This document shows, one piece after another, positions 45,163 to 53,271 of a stretch of DNA of 64,000 nucleotides (its first letter is position 1; each line of letters starts with the position of its first letter). This DNA comes from Acidimicrobiaceae bacterium (GTDB lineage: Bacteria; Actinomycetota; Acidimicrobiia; Acidimicrobiales; Poriferisodalaceae). A model generated the notes under the pieces. It was not told the origin of the DNA and searched no databases. It worked only from the letters and a program-made list of their open reading frames with translations. Where the stretch lies: assembly GCA_026713105.1 (NCBI GenBank), contig JAPOPC010000039.1, forward strand, positions 1-64,000, in the 5' to 3' direction. A program made the position numbers and the translations under genes.

Positions 45163-45852
45163 TCAGGTCCGTTCCTCGGGGTCGGCAGCGTCGGGCTCGG
45201 CAGCTTCGGGCTCTTCGGCTCCGCTGGCTGCGTCGGCTTCGGCGGCAACTTCGACTTCGGCGGCGGCAACTGCGGTGACCTCAGTGTCGACCGCCTCCTC
45301 GGCAATGGCTTCGTCTGTCTCGTCGACCGCATCGTGCGCCGCTGCTTCGTCGACATCTGTCTCGGCGTCGCCTTCGGCGTCGCTGTCGGTGTCGGCGCGG
45401 CTGGCGGCCACGCGAGCTGCACGGGCAGCAGCGGCGGTTTGCGAACCCGAGGCGGCCATGCGGGCCTCGCGCATCTCGAGTTCCTCGGGGCTGAGCTGCG
45501 CCACGATCACGGTGATGTGACAGGTCTGCTTGAAGATGCGGGTCGCACGACCGCGTGCCCGCGGGCGCCAGCGCTTGAGCACCGGACCCTCGTCGGCCCA
45601 GCATTCAGCTACGTACAGCTCGTCCGCGTCGAGCTGCTCGTTGTTGGTGGCATTGGCCACCGCGCTCTCGAGCACCTTGGCCACCACCTCGGCGGCGCCG
45701 CGCTCGCAAAAGCGAAGGCGGTCCCTGGCGAGGGCCAGGTCCTCGTCACGGACGAGGTTGAGCACCACCCGGGCCTTCGAGGCAGACAGGCGGGCGTACT
45801 TGTGCGTCGCCTTCGCGCCGGCGATGACGTCGAGATCGATGAGCCCGCTCAT
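45163..45852 (-). CDS. rplV: 50S ribosomal protein L22 with a ~100-residue acidic/Ala tail
   Basis: L22 (229 aa, usual about 115) lines the exit tunnel. The core has [38 protein letters not shown] and [20 protein letters not shown]. After about residue 125 the sequence is a low-complexity Ala/Glu/Asp/Val tail ([20 protein letters not shown] and similar). Such tails occur in actinobacterial L22, but this one is long. Its start overlaps rpsS by 4 nt. Confidence 0.96.
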   Translation of the reverse strand: MSGLIDLDVIAGAKATHKYARLSASKARVVLNLVRDEDLALARDRLRFCERGAAEVVAKVLESAVANATNNEQLDADELYVAECWADEGPVLKRWRPRARGRATRIFKQTCHITVIVAQLSPEELEMREARMAASGSQTAAAARAARVAASRADTDSDAEGDAETDVDEAAAHDAVDETDEAIAEEAVDTEVTAVAAAEVEVAAEADAASGAEEPEAAEPDAADPEERT

Positions 45853-46130
45853 CGTCGCCGGCCCCCTCGTTCCTGGCCGGCGTGGAACTTGAACGTTCGC
45901 GTCGGCGCGAACTCGCCCAGTTTGTGGCCCACCATCGACTCGGTGACGTAGACGGGCAAGTGCTTGCGCCCGTCATGGACGGCAATGGTGTGGCCGATCA
46001 TCTCGGGGATGATCGTGGAGCGCCGGCTCCATGTCTTGACGACCTTGCGCTCGCCGCTCTCATTGAGTGCGTCCACCTTGGAGAGCAGGTGGTCGTCAAC
46101 GAAAGGGCCCTTCTTGAGACTGCGCGGCAT
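45849..46130 (-). CDS. rpsS: 30S ribosomal protein S19
   Basis: S19 (93 aa) sits in the 30S head with S13. [39 protein letters not shown] and [18 protein letters not shown] are diagnostic. It lies 4 bp after rplB and overlaps rplV. Confidence 0.98.
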   Translation of the reverse strand: MPRSLKKGPFVDDHLLSKVDALNESGERKVVKTWSRRSTIIPEMIGHTIAVHDGRKHLPVYVTESMVGHKLGEFAPTRTFKFHAGQERGGRRR

Positions 46131-46134
46131 CGCT

Positions 46135-46971
46135 CTACCTCCGGGACCCGCGCGTCCGGCGGCGGCGGACGATGAGGTCGTTGGACTTGCGGTTCTTCGA
46201 GCGCGTGCGGCCTTCGGGCTTGCCCCACGGAGACACCGGGTGGCGGCCGCCTGAGGACTTGCCCTCGCCGCCGCCCAAGGGGTGGTCGACAGGGTTCATG
46301 GCCACGCCGCGGGTCTGGGGGCGAACGCCCTTGTAACGGTTCCGGCCGGCCTTGCCGATCTTGATGAGGTCGGCCTCGGCATTGCCCACTGAGCCGATGG
46401 TTGCGCGGCAGTCGATCGGCACCCGGCGCATCTCGGTCGAGGGCAGGCGCAACGTGGCGTAAGCGCCCTCCTTGGCCACGAGCTGCACGCTCGAACCAGC
46501 CGAGCGAGCCATGCGGCCGCCACCGCCGGGCTTGAGTTCCACGTTGTGCACGGTGGTGCCGACCGGCACGTACCGCAGCGGCATCGCATTGCCGACACGT
46601 ATTTCTGCCTGGGGGCCGTTGGCCAGCTTGTCGCCGACCTCCAGCCCGGCGGGCGCCAAGATGTAGCGCTTCTCGCCGTCGTGATAGTGGAGCAGCGCGA
46701 TGCGTGAGTTGCGGTTGGGGTCGTACTCGATGGTGGCGACCGTGGCGGGCACGCCGTCTTTGGCGCGCCGGAAGTCGACGACCCGGTATCGCTGCTTGTG
46801 GCCGCCGCCACGGTGGCGGGAGGTCTTGCGGCCGTCGTTGTTGCGGCCGCCGGTGGAGTGCTGCTTGGCAATGAGCGAGCGCTCGGGCTTGCTCGCGGTG
46901 ATGTCGGCGAAATCCGAGACGGTCTGGAACCGTCGGCCGGGACTCGTCGGTTTGCGTGTTCGTATGCCCAT
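46135..46971 (-). CDS. rplB: 50S ribosomal protein L2
   Basis: L2 (278 aa) is a core protein next to the peptidyl-transferase centre. [36 protein letters not shown] and [20 protein letters not shown] (the loop with the catalytic-centre His) are clear. It lies 27 bp after rplW. Confidence 0.98.
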   Translation of the reverse strand: MGIRTRKPTSPGRRFQTVSDFADITASKPERSLIAKQHSTGGRNNDGRKTSRHRGGGHKQRYRVVDFRRAKDGVPATVATIEYDPNRNSRIALLHYHDGEKRYILAPAGLEVGDKLANGPQAEIRVGNAMPLRYVPVGTTVHNVELKPGGGGRMARSAGSSVQLVAKEGAYATLRLPSTEMRRVPIDCRATIGSVGNAEADLIKIGKAGRNRYKGVRPQTRGVAMNPVDHPLGGGEGKSSGGRHPVSPWGKPEGRTRSKNRKSNDLIVRRRRTRGSRR

Positions 46972-46998
46972 GACGCCCTGTATCGCTTCTCTGCCTGC

Positions 46999-47289
46999 TC
47001 AGGAATTGAAGATTTGGATCGAGTCGCCCTCGACGAGGGTGACGATGGCCCGCTTGGTGTCGGGCCGCTTGCCCATGGTGTTGTTGCGCCGGTTGCGGCG
47101 GACCTTGCCCTTGCGGTTCAGCGTGTTGACCTTGGCGACCTTGACGTCGAAGATCTCTTCGACCGCTTGGCGGATCTCCGGTTTGCTTGCGGAGGGGTGA
47201 ACGCGGAATACGTAGACGCCCTCTTCGAGGAAGTCATACGACTTCTCTGAGATGACGGGGGCGATGAGCACGTCGCGGGGGTCCTTCAC
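46999..47289 (-). CDS. rplW: 50S ribosomal protein L23
   Basis: L23 (96 aa) docks trigger factor and SRP at the exit tunnel. DPRDVLIAPVISEKSYDFLE, YVFRVHPSASKPEIRQAVEE and FDVKVAKVNTLNRKGKVRR are typical. It starts with GTG at 47289, overlapping rplD by 4 nt. Confidence 0.97.
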   Translation of the reverse strand: MKDPRDVLIAPVISEKSYDFLEEGVYVFRVHPSASKPEIRQAVEEIFDVKVAKVNTLNRKGKVRRNRRNNTMGKRPDTKRAIVTLVEGDSIQIFNS

Positions 47290-47993
47290 TGGTCGTCGCC
47301 CTCGCTCTCGGCGCCATCTGTGGCTGAATCTGTGCTGGTCGGCCCAGTGCTGGTCGGCCCTGTGCTGGTTGGCCCAGAACTGGTTGGCAAGGTGTCGCGG
47401 GTGAACACCAGCCAGTCTGAGCGCAGGATGTCGTAGGCATTCAGTTCGGCCGCGCTGACGGAGCGCACCGACGGGAGGTTGCGGAAGCTGCGATCGGCGG
47501 TTCGGTGTTCGGGGCTGTCGCCCAAAACGAGCAGAACCTGTCCTTCGAGGGACAGGTTCTCAAGTACAGCGACGGCGTCCTTCGTGCGCGGCTGGGCAAA
47601 GTTCCACCCGTCGATGACCATGACTCGTTCACTGCGAGCCCGGTCGCTGAGCGCAGACCGAAGTGCCAGCCGCACGGTCTTGCGGTTCACCTTCTGGCGG
47701 TAGTCGCGAGGCTTGGGGCCGTGCGCCACACCGCCGCCGGCCCATTGCGGCGAGCGGATCGAGCCCTGACGGGCCCGGCCGGTGCCTTTTTGCCGCCACG
47801 GCTTGGCGCCGCCGCCGCGTACCTCAGAGCGGGTGAGGGTGCTGTGGGAGCCGCTGCGGCGAGCGGCGAGCTGAGCAGTGACCGCCTGGTGCAACGCCGC
47901 CATGTTCGGCTCGATGCCAAAGATGGCCTCGTCGAGCTCTACCGATCCGGCGGTGCCACCGTTGGGAGTGCGGACGTCAAGCGTGAGCGTCAT
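47286..47993 (-). CDS. rplD: 50S ribosomal protein L4 with a pentapeptide-repeat tail
   Basis: L4 (235 aa) reaches into the exit tunnel and in some bacteria represses the S10 operon. [40 protein letters not shown] and [15 protein letters not shown] are diagnostic. The C-terminus carries the pentapeptide STGPT about four times before an acidic end, encoded by 15-bp DNA repeats. It lies 10 bp after rplC. Confidence 0.96.
   Translation of the reverse strand: MTLTLDVRTPNGGTAGSVELDEAIFGIEPNMAALHQAVTAQLAARRSGSHSTLTRSEVRGGGAKPWRQKGTGRARQGSIRSPQWAGGGVAHGPKPRDYRQKVNRKTVRLALRSALSDRARSERVMVIDGWNFAQPRTKDAVAVLENLSLEGQVLLVLGDSPEHRTADRSFRNLPSVRSVSAAELNAYDILRSDWLVFTRDTLPTSSGPTSTGPTSTGPTSTDSATDGAESEGDDQ
47332..47391. 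repeat. 15-bp tandem repeat, four units, at the 3' end of rplD
   Basis: Units GTGCTGGTCGGCCCA-like at 47332, 47347, 47362 and 47377, the last more diverged. They encode Thr-Ser-Thr-Gly-Pro repeats in the L4 tail, in frame. Confidence 0.92.
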
Positions 47994-48003
47994 CAGAACC
48001 CCC

Positions 48004-48651
48004 TCAGACCGCGGCCGGTGCTTTGACTGCGTTGCGAACGATGACCGTGCCGCCCTTGGGTCCGGGGACTGAGCCGCGAACGAGCAACAGGCCGCGTTCA
48101 GCGTCGGCCTCGACGACCGAGAGGTTCAACGTGGTGACCTTCTCGCCACCCATGCGCCCGGCCATGCGGGTGCCCTTGAACACCCGTGAAGGCGTAGCGC
48201 AGGCACCAATCGCGCCGGGCGCCCGGTGGACCCGGTGCGCACCGTGGCTGGCGCGCTGGCCTGAGAAGTTGTGCCGCTTCATCGTGCCTGCGAAGCCCTT
48301 GCCCTTGGAGGTTGCCGTCACGTCGACGAGCTCTCCAGGACTGAAAAGGTCGGCACCCAATTCGGTGCCGACCGGTACTTCACTCACATCATCGAGCCGC
48401 AGCTCTACGAGGCGTACGCCGGGATCGATCCCGGCACGCTCGTAGTGGCCGACGGTGGGCTTGTTGAGCTTGCGGGCCTCGCGGTGGCCATAGGTGACCT
48501 GGACCGCGGTGTAACCGTCTTGTTCGGTGGTGCGAACGCGGGTGACCCGACAATCATCGACGCGCAGCACCGTGACCGGGACGACCTGATTGTCGTCGTC
48601 CCAGAGCTGTGTCATGCCGATCTTGGTGGCGACAAGCGCCTTGTTCAACAT
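48004..48651 (-). CDS. rplC: 50S ribosomal protein L3
   Basis: L3 (215 aa) starts 50S assembly and approaches the peptidyl-transferase centre. [55 protein letters not shown] and [18 protein letters not shown] are diagnostic. It is here the first gene of the S10 operon, because rpsJ lies about 10 kb away next to tuf. A leader of about 250 nt with repeats and a strong hairpin precedes it. Confidence 0.98.
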   Translation of the reverse strand: MLNKALVATKIGMTQLWDDDNQVVPVTVLRVDDCRVTRVRTTEQDGYTAVQVTYGHREARKLNKPTVGHYERAGIDPGVRLVELRLDDVSEVPVGTELGADLFSPGELVDVTATSKGKGFAGTMKRHNFSGQRASHGAHRVHRAPGAIGACATPSRVFKGTRMAGRMGGEKVTTLNLSVVEADAERGLLLVRGSVPGPKGGTVIVRNAVKAPAAV

Positions 48652-48685
48652 GGGCGTCTCTCTCGGGCCTTCACCGGATTCATGG

Positions 48686-48767
48686 TCGCCCGCAAAGCGG
48701 CCGACTTCGTTGCTGGTCGCCCGCAGAGCGGCCGACCTAGTTGCCGATCGCCCGCAGAGCGGCCGAC
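48686..48767. repeat. 31-bp tandem repeat array in the rplC leader
   Basis: TCGCCCGC(A)AGCGGCCGAC-type units start at 48686, 48717 and 48748 (31-bp period), each able to form a small CCGC-nnn-GCGG stem. On the minus strand the core reads GTCGGCCGCTCTGCGGGCGA, close to the array core at the other end of the island (58498-58611) in inverted orientation. Confidence 0.88.
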
Positions 48768-48776
48768 CATGCGAAC

Positions 48777-48802
48777 GCTCCGCACGGCACTGCCGGCGGA
48801 GC
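48777..48802 (-). terminator. Strong bulged hairpin upstream of rplC
   Basis: GCTCCGC (48777-48783) pairs with GCGGAGC (48796-48802), and CGGC-ACT-GCCG forms the inner stem with one bulged base. It lies inside the predicted S10 leader and downstream of the small membrane-protein gene, so it is either the terminator of that operon or an attenuator for the ribosomal genes. Confidence 0.6.
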
Positions 48803-48913
48803 GGTTTGGAGGTTGTGCCGACTGGTTCCGCGCACCCGCTGCGTTCTGGCTTTGGGCACCCGGCCTTGCCGGACGTCGGTTCGGCGCGAGTCGTCTCGCA
48901 CCGCGGACATCAG

Positions 48914-48942
48914 AGGCTACCGAGGCGCCATCGACGCCCCAA
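48914..48942 (-). promoter_or_regulatory. Predicted S10-operon promoter
   Basis: On the minus strand TTGGGG (48937-48942) and TAGCCT (48914-48919) are 17 bp apart. The same -10 sequence and spacing occur before rpsL and tuf. It lies 12 bp past the stop of the membrane-protein gene. The S10 operon needs its own promoter, because oppositely oriented genes separate it from rpsJ. Confidence 0.55.
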
Positions 48943-48953
48943 CCCGGCGGCGC

Positions 48954-49412
48954 TCAGCGCGACTGCTGCAGCTGACCCCTCTGATACGCCGCAAACAGCA
49001 TCAATTCACACGCCAAGACCAAGTGGAAAGACGTCGGCAGGTAAGCGGTGAACCACTTGCCGGCAGCGATGCTGTCATCGCCGAACACACCGGCGTCGCC
49101 TCCGAGTCCGATGAACAGCCGCATCGACATAGCGGTGAAGTACAGGATCCCAAACCAGCCGACAGGCTTCACCCAGTTCAGCCCGAAGAGATTCTTGCCG
49201 GCGCCTATCCGCAGCGTCGCGATCGCGATGATCACCAAGATCACAAGCTGTGCCCCCAACAGCGCCGGGAACGGCAGGCTGCTGCCCTGCCATGCGTCCT
49301 GCGATGGCAGAAAGCTCACATCCCACCATCGCTGGACGGCCTGGCCTGCCACGCGTGCAAAGAACGCCAGACCCAACGCCGTGCTCACTGCGGCGAAGCG
49401 AGCATTGGTCAT
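48954..49412 (-). CDS. Small integral membrane protein of the GH3/hydroxylase operon
   Basis: A 152-residue protein with about four hydrophobic segments (AAVSTALGLAFFARVAG, FPALLGAQLVILVIIAIATL, PVGWFGILYFTAMSMRLFIG, LPTSFHLVLACELMLFAAYQ). No known catalytic motif is visible. The layout resembles small four-helix membrane proteins of unknown function. Its ATG overlaps the stop of the enolase-family gene (ATGA), so it belongs to that operon and may be a transporter helper or membrane anchor; this is inference. Confidence 0.75.
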   Translation of the reverse strand: MTNARFAAVSTALGLAFFARVAGQAVQRWWDVSFLPSQDAWQGSSLPFPALLGAQLVILVIIAIATLRIGAGKNLFGLNWVKPVGWFGILYFTAMSMRLFIGLGGDAGVFGDDSIAAGKWFTAYLPTSFHLVLACELMLFAAYQRGQLQQSR

Positions 49413-50539
49413 GGGCCCGCCGCCGGTTCGAGGAGGTTCTCAGGCCCGAGCCGCAGGCCCAGCCCGCCATTGCTGCGATCGGGCACGTCGCGGCCCCGCA
49501 GCACGCCGCCGTAGCCGAACATGATCGTCGGGTCGGTCAAGTCCCGGCTCAGCAGATGCGTTCCGAAGGCACCTTCCGCCGCGATGACGGCGCCGGGAGC
49601 GCTCGCGATGACCGCGAGTGCTGCTCGGGTGAGCAGGCTCGTCTCGCCCACCTGACATCCGACGATGACATCAATGCCTGCACGTGCCACAGCCGCCACA
49701 ACCTCCAGTGACCGAAGGACACCACCCATCTTCGACACACGAACATTGGCGATCCATCGTTGTGGTTCCGTCAACGTCTGCAACTGCTGGCTGGTCCGCA
49801 AGCTCTCGTCGGCGATGATCCTCACCTCGCAGTCACGCGCGATCCGGACACACCCCTCGATGTCGCCCGCCTGCAGCGGTTCCTCGATGGCGAACGCGAC
49901 ATCCCCCAGCGCATCGAGGTGCTCGGCACACTGCTCGGGCGATTCCCAGAGGTTGTTCGCGTCGAGACGAACAGAGGTGGAGCCCGAGCCTCGGGAGGCG
50001 AACGGGGCCAGCTTGGCGCGGTCACGTCTCAGCGAGCCCGAGAGTTTCACCTTGTAGTCGGTGAATCCCCGCGCCCAGTATCCGCGCAGCTGCCACCGAT
50101 AGAGCGGCAGCGGCATGTCGCCGAGTACTGCTGAGTAGGCCACGTCGGGCGGCCCCGATGCGACGCCGAGCAGCTGCTCGAGATTGCGGCCGTGTGCCTT
50201 GCCCAGCAGGTCCAGCGCGGCGATCTCCATGGCGCAGAAAGCAGCGGGATTCAGGTCGATGATGCCGCGGTGAGCGTCGGCCCAAGCCCACAGATCGTCC
50301 ACGCTCCCGACATCTGCGCAGAAGGACTCAGCATGCCGACGGACGAATGCGGCACAGCCGTGGACTGTCTCGCCTGTGACGTAGAGCCGCGGACACCCTT
50401 CCCCGTAGCCGGTCGTCCCTTCGGCGGAGTGCGCTGCGACGATGAGGTTCTCGGCATTGCGTCGACTCGCGGACGCATGTTTGAAGACGCGCTTGAACGG
50501 CACCGGGAAGGTGAATGCTTCGAGCTGGCGGATCTGCAC
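49409..50539 (-). CDS. Enolase-superfamily (mandelate racemase / muconate lactonizing) enzyme
   Basis: A 376-residue protein with an N-terminal capping domain and a C-terminal TIM barrel. The catalytic Lys motif is KVKLSG, the Mg ligands are Asp in RLDANN, Glu in EEPL and Asp/Glu in ADES, and the second-side Lys is in VRVSKMGG. The KxK...K pair belongs to the MLE subgroup, which includes dipeptide epimerases, N-acyl/succinyl-amino-acid racemases and o-succinylbenzoate synthase. The substrate cannot be read directly. Its neighbour makes acyl-amides, so an N-acyl amino acid epimerase is an attractive inference. It starts with GTG at 50539, 23 bp after the GH3 gene. Confidence 0.87.
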   Translation of the reverse strand: MQIRQLEAFTFPVPFKRVFKHASASRRNAENLIVAAHSAEGTTGYGEGCPRLYVTGETVHGCAAFVRRHAESFCADVGSVDDLWAWADAHRGIIDLNPAAFCAMEIAALDLLGKAHGRNLEQLLGVASGPPDVAYSAVLGDMPLPLYRWQLRGYWARGFTDYKVKLSGSLRRDRAKLAPFASRGSGSTSVRLDANNLWESPEQCAEHLDALGDVAFAIEEPLQAGDIEGCVRIARDCEVRIIADESLRTSQQLQTLTEPQRWIANVRVSKMGGVLRSLEVVAAVARAGIDVIVGCQVGETSLLTRAALAVIASAPGAVIAAEGAFGTHLLSRDLTDPTIMFGYGGVLRGRDVPDRSNGGLGLRLGPENLLEPAAGP

Positions 50540-50562
50540 GGTCGGTCCTCGTCGAGACTCGC

Positions 50563-52257
50563 TCAGTGAGCTGCCACAAACGCGTCGAAGCCGAAAGAAC
50601 AGTCGGCGAGGTATTGCAGGCGTAGGTACTTGAACTGCACGTCGCGCTGACCGTCTGCAACGCGCTGGCGACGGTAGGCATCACCTGTGCCTGGTGCAAG
50701 AAGCGTGACGCGCAGCGGAGCCAGCCGACCGCTGGCGCGTTTCGCGCCGTACTCGACGTTCGCGTCCCGCAGTGACTGCTCCACCAAGACGGCCAGATCA
50801 CCGGCGACCGTGCCAGCCGCTCGGGTGGGAGCAGTGCTCGCCAACTCCACATACAAGGTGTACGTCGCTTCGGATTCGTCGGCGAGCATGATGAAGAAGG
50901 GAGACACGGTCCCGAGTTCGGCAACCGACGTCGTGACGGCCGTGATGACCTGGGACTCATAGAGCTTCTCGCCCGTGATGCTCGTGACGCCCTTTCCCTT
51001 CTGAATGAACGACAGGACCGGGGTGCGGCCCACCCAGCCGGTCACCCTCACGATGTCGTTCATGTCGTAGCGGTACAGACCGTCGGCTGTGGTCACGATG
51101 ACGTAGTAGTCGTGCCCGAGCTCGAGGTCGGCCAACGTGCAGGTCTGCAAGCCTCGGTCCGCATCATCGGCAGCGTCTTCCCATGCGTCACGTTCTGCGA
51201 ATTCGAACACGTTGTCGGCCAGGGTGGCCACGCACGAACCCTCGATGGGATCGATGTTGACGGTGCCGCTGACCTCGCTGGCGAGGTACCCCAATTCGAA
51301 TACTGGGCAGCGCGATGTCAGCATCGGCGCGAGGCGCTCGACGGCGAGGCCGCAACTCCCTCCGGTCCACGTCACCACAGCGCGCAGGTTCTCCCAGATG
51401 TCCGCATACGTCAGCGCACCGGCGGCTTCGAGTCTCCGCCGCAGCGCTGCTGCTCGCTGCGGGTCGCGACGGATTCGGGGCTCCTCGCCGCGAATCGCGC
51501 CGGCGCACTCAGCGGGCAGCATCCCAGTCGCCACGGCGTCGATCACCGATTCGGCGTGTTCGTTGAGCACGTCCATCAGCCGGACGAACGTCGACGGATT
51601 GGCCGTCGCCATGGTGGTGACAGATCGGTCTGCAGCACCGAGCACTGCCATCGCCAGGTAGCGAGCGTCATAGTCCGTGATGTCCGACACCGATGCGGGC
51701 AGCACGTACCTGCGGCGAAGCAGCGCGCCTTGGCTCGCGTACAGCTGGCCCGATGCCGAGCCGTACGGGGTGCCGGCGGGCATGGTGCCTTCGTGGGCAG
51801 CGCCGCTCACCACGAACACCTTGCCGCCGAGCGCCGTTGTGCTCCTCGACAACGCGTATGCCGCGAGCCGCTGCAATCGCTGGATGCGAGCCAAGCCGGC
51901 TTGGGTCAGCGGAATGTTCTTCGGAGCGGCGACAGTTCCGCTGGTCTGGTTGTAATAGACCGGCGGCGCAGCGGTCAGGCACGGATCGCGGGTGGCCTCC
52001 TGCCGCTCGATCGCCTCGCGCAGGTCCTCGTAAGTTTGCACCGGCACGGCACGCCGGAAATCCTCGAAACCTGAGATGGAACCGAACCGGTGATCAGTGC
52101 CGAAGATGGTGTTGGCGTTGTCCGTCAGGATGCGCTGCAGGACGTCGTGCTGAGTCGCCGCCGGATCGGCGGAAGCCTCAATGATTCGGCGGTGCACGCG
52201 GCCGCTGGCCGCGGCCAATCCCGCGCGTAGCAAGCGGTAGCTCAATCCGTCGGTCAC
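50563..52257 (-). CDS. GH3-family acyl-adenylating amide synthetase
   Basis: A 564-residue protein of the GH3 (auxin-responsive/JAR1) family, ANL-related enzymes that adenylate a carboxylic acid and couple it to an amine, usually an amino acid. Nucleotide motif 1 is YYNQTSGTVAAPKNIPLT (about 101-118), motif 2 is ELGYLASEVSG, and motif 3 is GLYRYDMNDIVRVTGW, all in order. Known plant members conjugate jasmonate, auxin or benzoates; bacterial members are poorly studied. From the GTG at 52257 it overlaps the stop of the membrane hydroxylase gene (GTGA). A longer reading to 52533 lies wholly inside that gene and is rejected. Confidence 0.9.
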   Translation of the reverse strand: MTDGLSYRLLRAGLAAASGRVHRRIIEASADPAATQHDVLQRILTDNANTIFGTDHRFGSISGFEDFRRAVPVQTYEDLREAIERQEATRDPCLTAAPPVYYNQTSGTVAAPKNIPLTQAGLARIQRLQRLAAYALSRSTTALGGKVFVVSGAAHEGTMPAGTPYGSASGQLYASQGALLRRRYVLPASVSDITDYDARYLAMAVLGAADRSVTTMATANPSTFVRLMDVLNEHAESVIDAVATGMLPAECAGAIRGEEPRIRRDPQRAAALRRRLEAAGALTYADIWENLRAVVTWTGGSCGLAVERLAPMLTSRCPVFELGYLASEVSGTVNIDPIEGSCVATLADNVFEFAERDAWEDAADDADRGLQTCTLADLELGHDYYVIVTTADGLYRYDMNDIVRVTGWVGRTPVLSFIQKGKGVTSITGEKLYESQVITAVTTSVAELGTVSPFFIMLADESEATYTLYVELASTAPTRAAGTVAGDLAVLVEQSLRDANVEYGAKRASGRLAPLRVTLLAPGTGDAYRRQRVADGQRDVQFKYLRLQYLADCSFGFDAFVAAH

Positions 52258-53216
52258 GACGTCGCCGTCGCCTCGACGTCCCGCTTGTCGAGATCCCGAA
52301 CCAGCGGAGTGCGCATCTGGGCGACGAAGCCTGTCGGATACTTCCGGTTCAGCAGTCCGAGGCGGCCGACGGCTGTGTCCGCGGGCAGGAACCGGGTCCC
52401 GAACGCCACGTCCCAGATGATCAGGTTGTTGCCGAAGTTGTGATCGGATTCCGCCGGCAGCTCCGAGTGATGCCACCGGTGCAGTTCGGGTCCGCTGATG
52501 AGGTAATTGAGCCAACCCAGCTTCACGTCGCAATTCGAGTGCTGGTAGAAGCCGTTCAGGGCGTAGAAGACGAAATAGGCCGCGAGCACTTCATCCCCGA
52601 CGCCCACGAGCACGAACGGCAGTGCGTCGACGCAGTACTGAACAGCCTTCTCCGCCGGGTGGAAGCGCCCGACGTTCAGCCAATACAGCCGGTGCGGCGA
52701 ATGGTGCACCGCGTGCCATCGCCACATGAAGGCTGAACCGTGAAAGGCCCTGTGCAGCCAGTACCGAAAGAAGTCGGCGACGGCCATCATCAGTGCCGCC
52801 TGAAGGAAGACTGGCCAGGAGTGCGGCCACAGACCTCCGAGCGTGAGATCTCCCTCTCGCAACCAGCCGGCGAACGCCACGGTTGCTGCCAATGACAGCA
52901 GCAACGGCAGGACTACTTGGATCGTCAGCATGAACGCTGCGTCAGCCCGCAGGTCGCTGGGCTGCGGGCGCCACTCGAGGCGGTAGGGCAGGACGATCTC
53001 ATGCAGCGTGATCAGTCCAGCCCCGACCAGCACCGCCAGGTACGACGCAGCAATCACGGGCATGCCGAGCAGTCCGGCACCGGCATAGACAGCGATCCCC
53101 AACAGGATCACGACCGAATACGAGCCTCGTACCGCGAGCTTCGTGGCCGCCGATGTCGGGTCTCGTGGTGTCGGCAGCGGCGCGGCGCCCTGGTGCACCC
53201 GCTCATCCGCCGCCAT
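52254..53216 (-). CDS. Membrane di-iron fatty acid hydroxylase / sterol desaturase family protein
   Basis: A 320-residue integral membrane protein of the fatty-acid-hydroxylase superfamily. Histidine boxes are HRAFH (155-159), HAVHH (168-172), QHSN (His226) and HRWHH (246-250), the expected di-iron set. Hydrophobic segments lie near 33-70, 93-117, 137-151 and 200-222. It probably hydroxylates or desaturates a lipid using O2. It is the first gene of a four-gene overlapping operon with GH3, enolase-family and small membrane genes, and ends in a 4-nt overlap with GH3. Confidence 0.9.
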   Translation of the reverse strand: MAADERVHQGAAPLPTPRDPTSAATKLAVRGSYSVVILLGIAVYAGAGLLGMPVIAASYLAVLVGAGLITLHEIVLPYRLEWRPQPSDLRADAAFMLTIQVVLPLLLSLAATVAFAGWLREGDLTLGGLWPHSWPVFLQAALMMAVADFFRYWLHRAFHGSAFMWRWHAVHHSPHRLYWLNVGRFHPAEKAVQYCVDALPFVLVGVGDEVLAAYFVFYALNGFYQHSNCDVKLGWLNYLISGPELHRWHHSELPAESDHNFGNNLIIWDVAFGTRFLPADTAVGRLGLLNRKYPTGFVAQMRTPLVRDLDKRDVEATATS

Positions 53217-53271
53217 GGGCTGAGCCTAGGTGGGCCCACTCCCACGCCAAGGAGCGCAGCGGCCCGGATCG

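Larger units (their letters stand above)
48652..48953 (-). other. Leader and promoter region of the S10 operon
   Basis: A 302-bp gap with no gene. Read on the minus strand it holds a predicted promoter (48914-48942), a small CCGGC-AAG-GCCGG stem (48860-48872), a strong hairpin (48777-48802) and three 31-bp repeat units ending about 35 bp before rplC. S10 leaders are sites of L4-dependent attenuation in some bacteria; whether that happens here is unknown. Confidence 0.55.
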
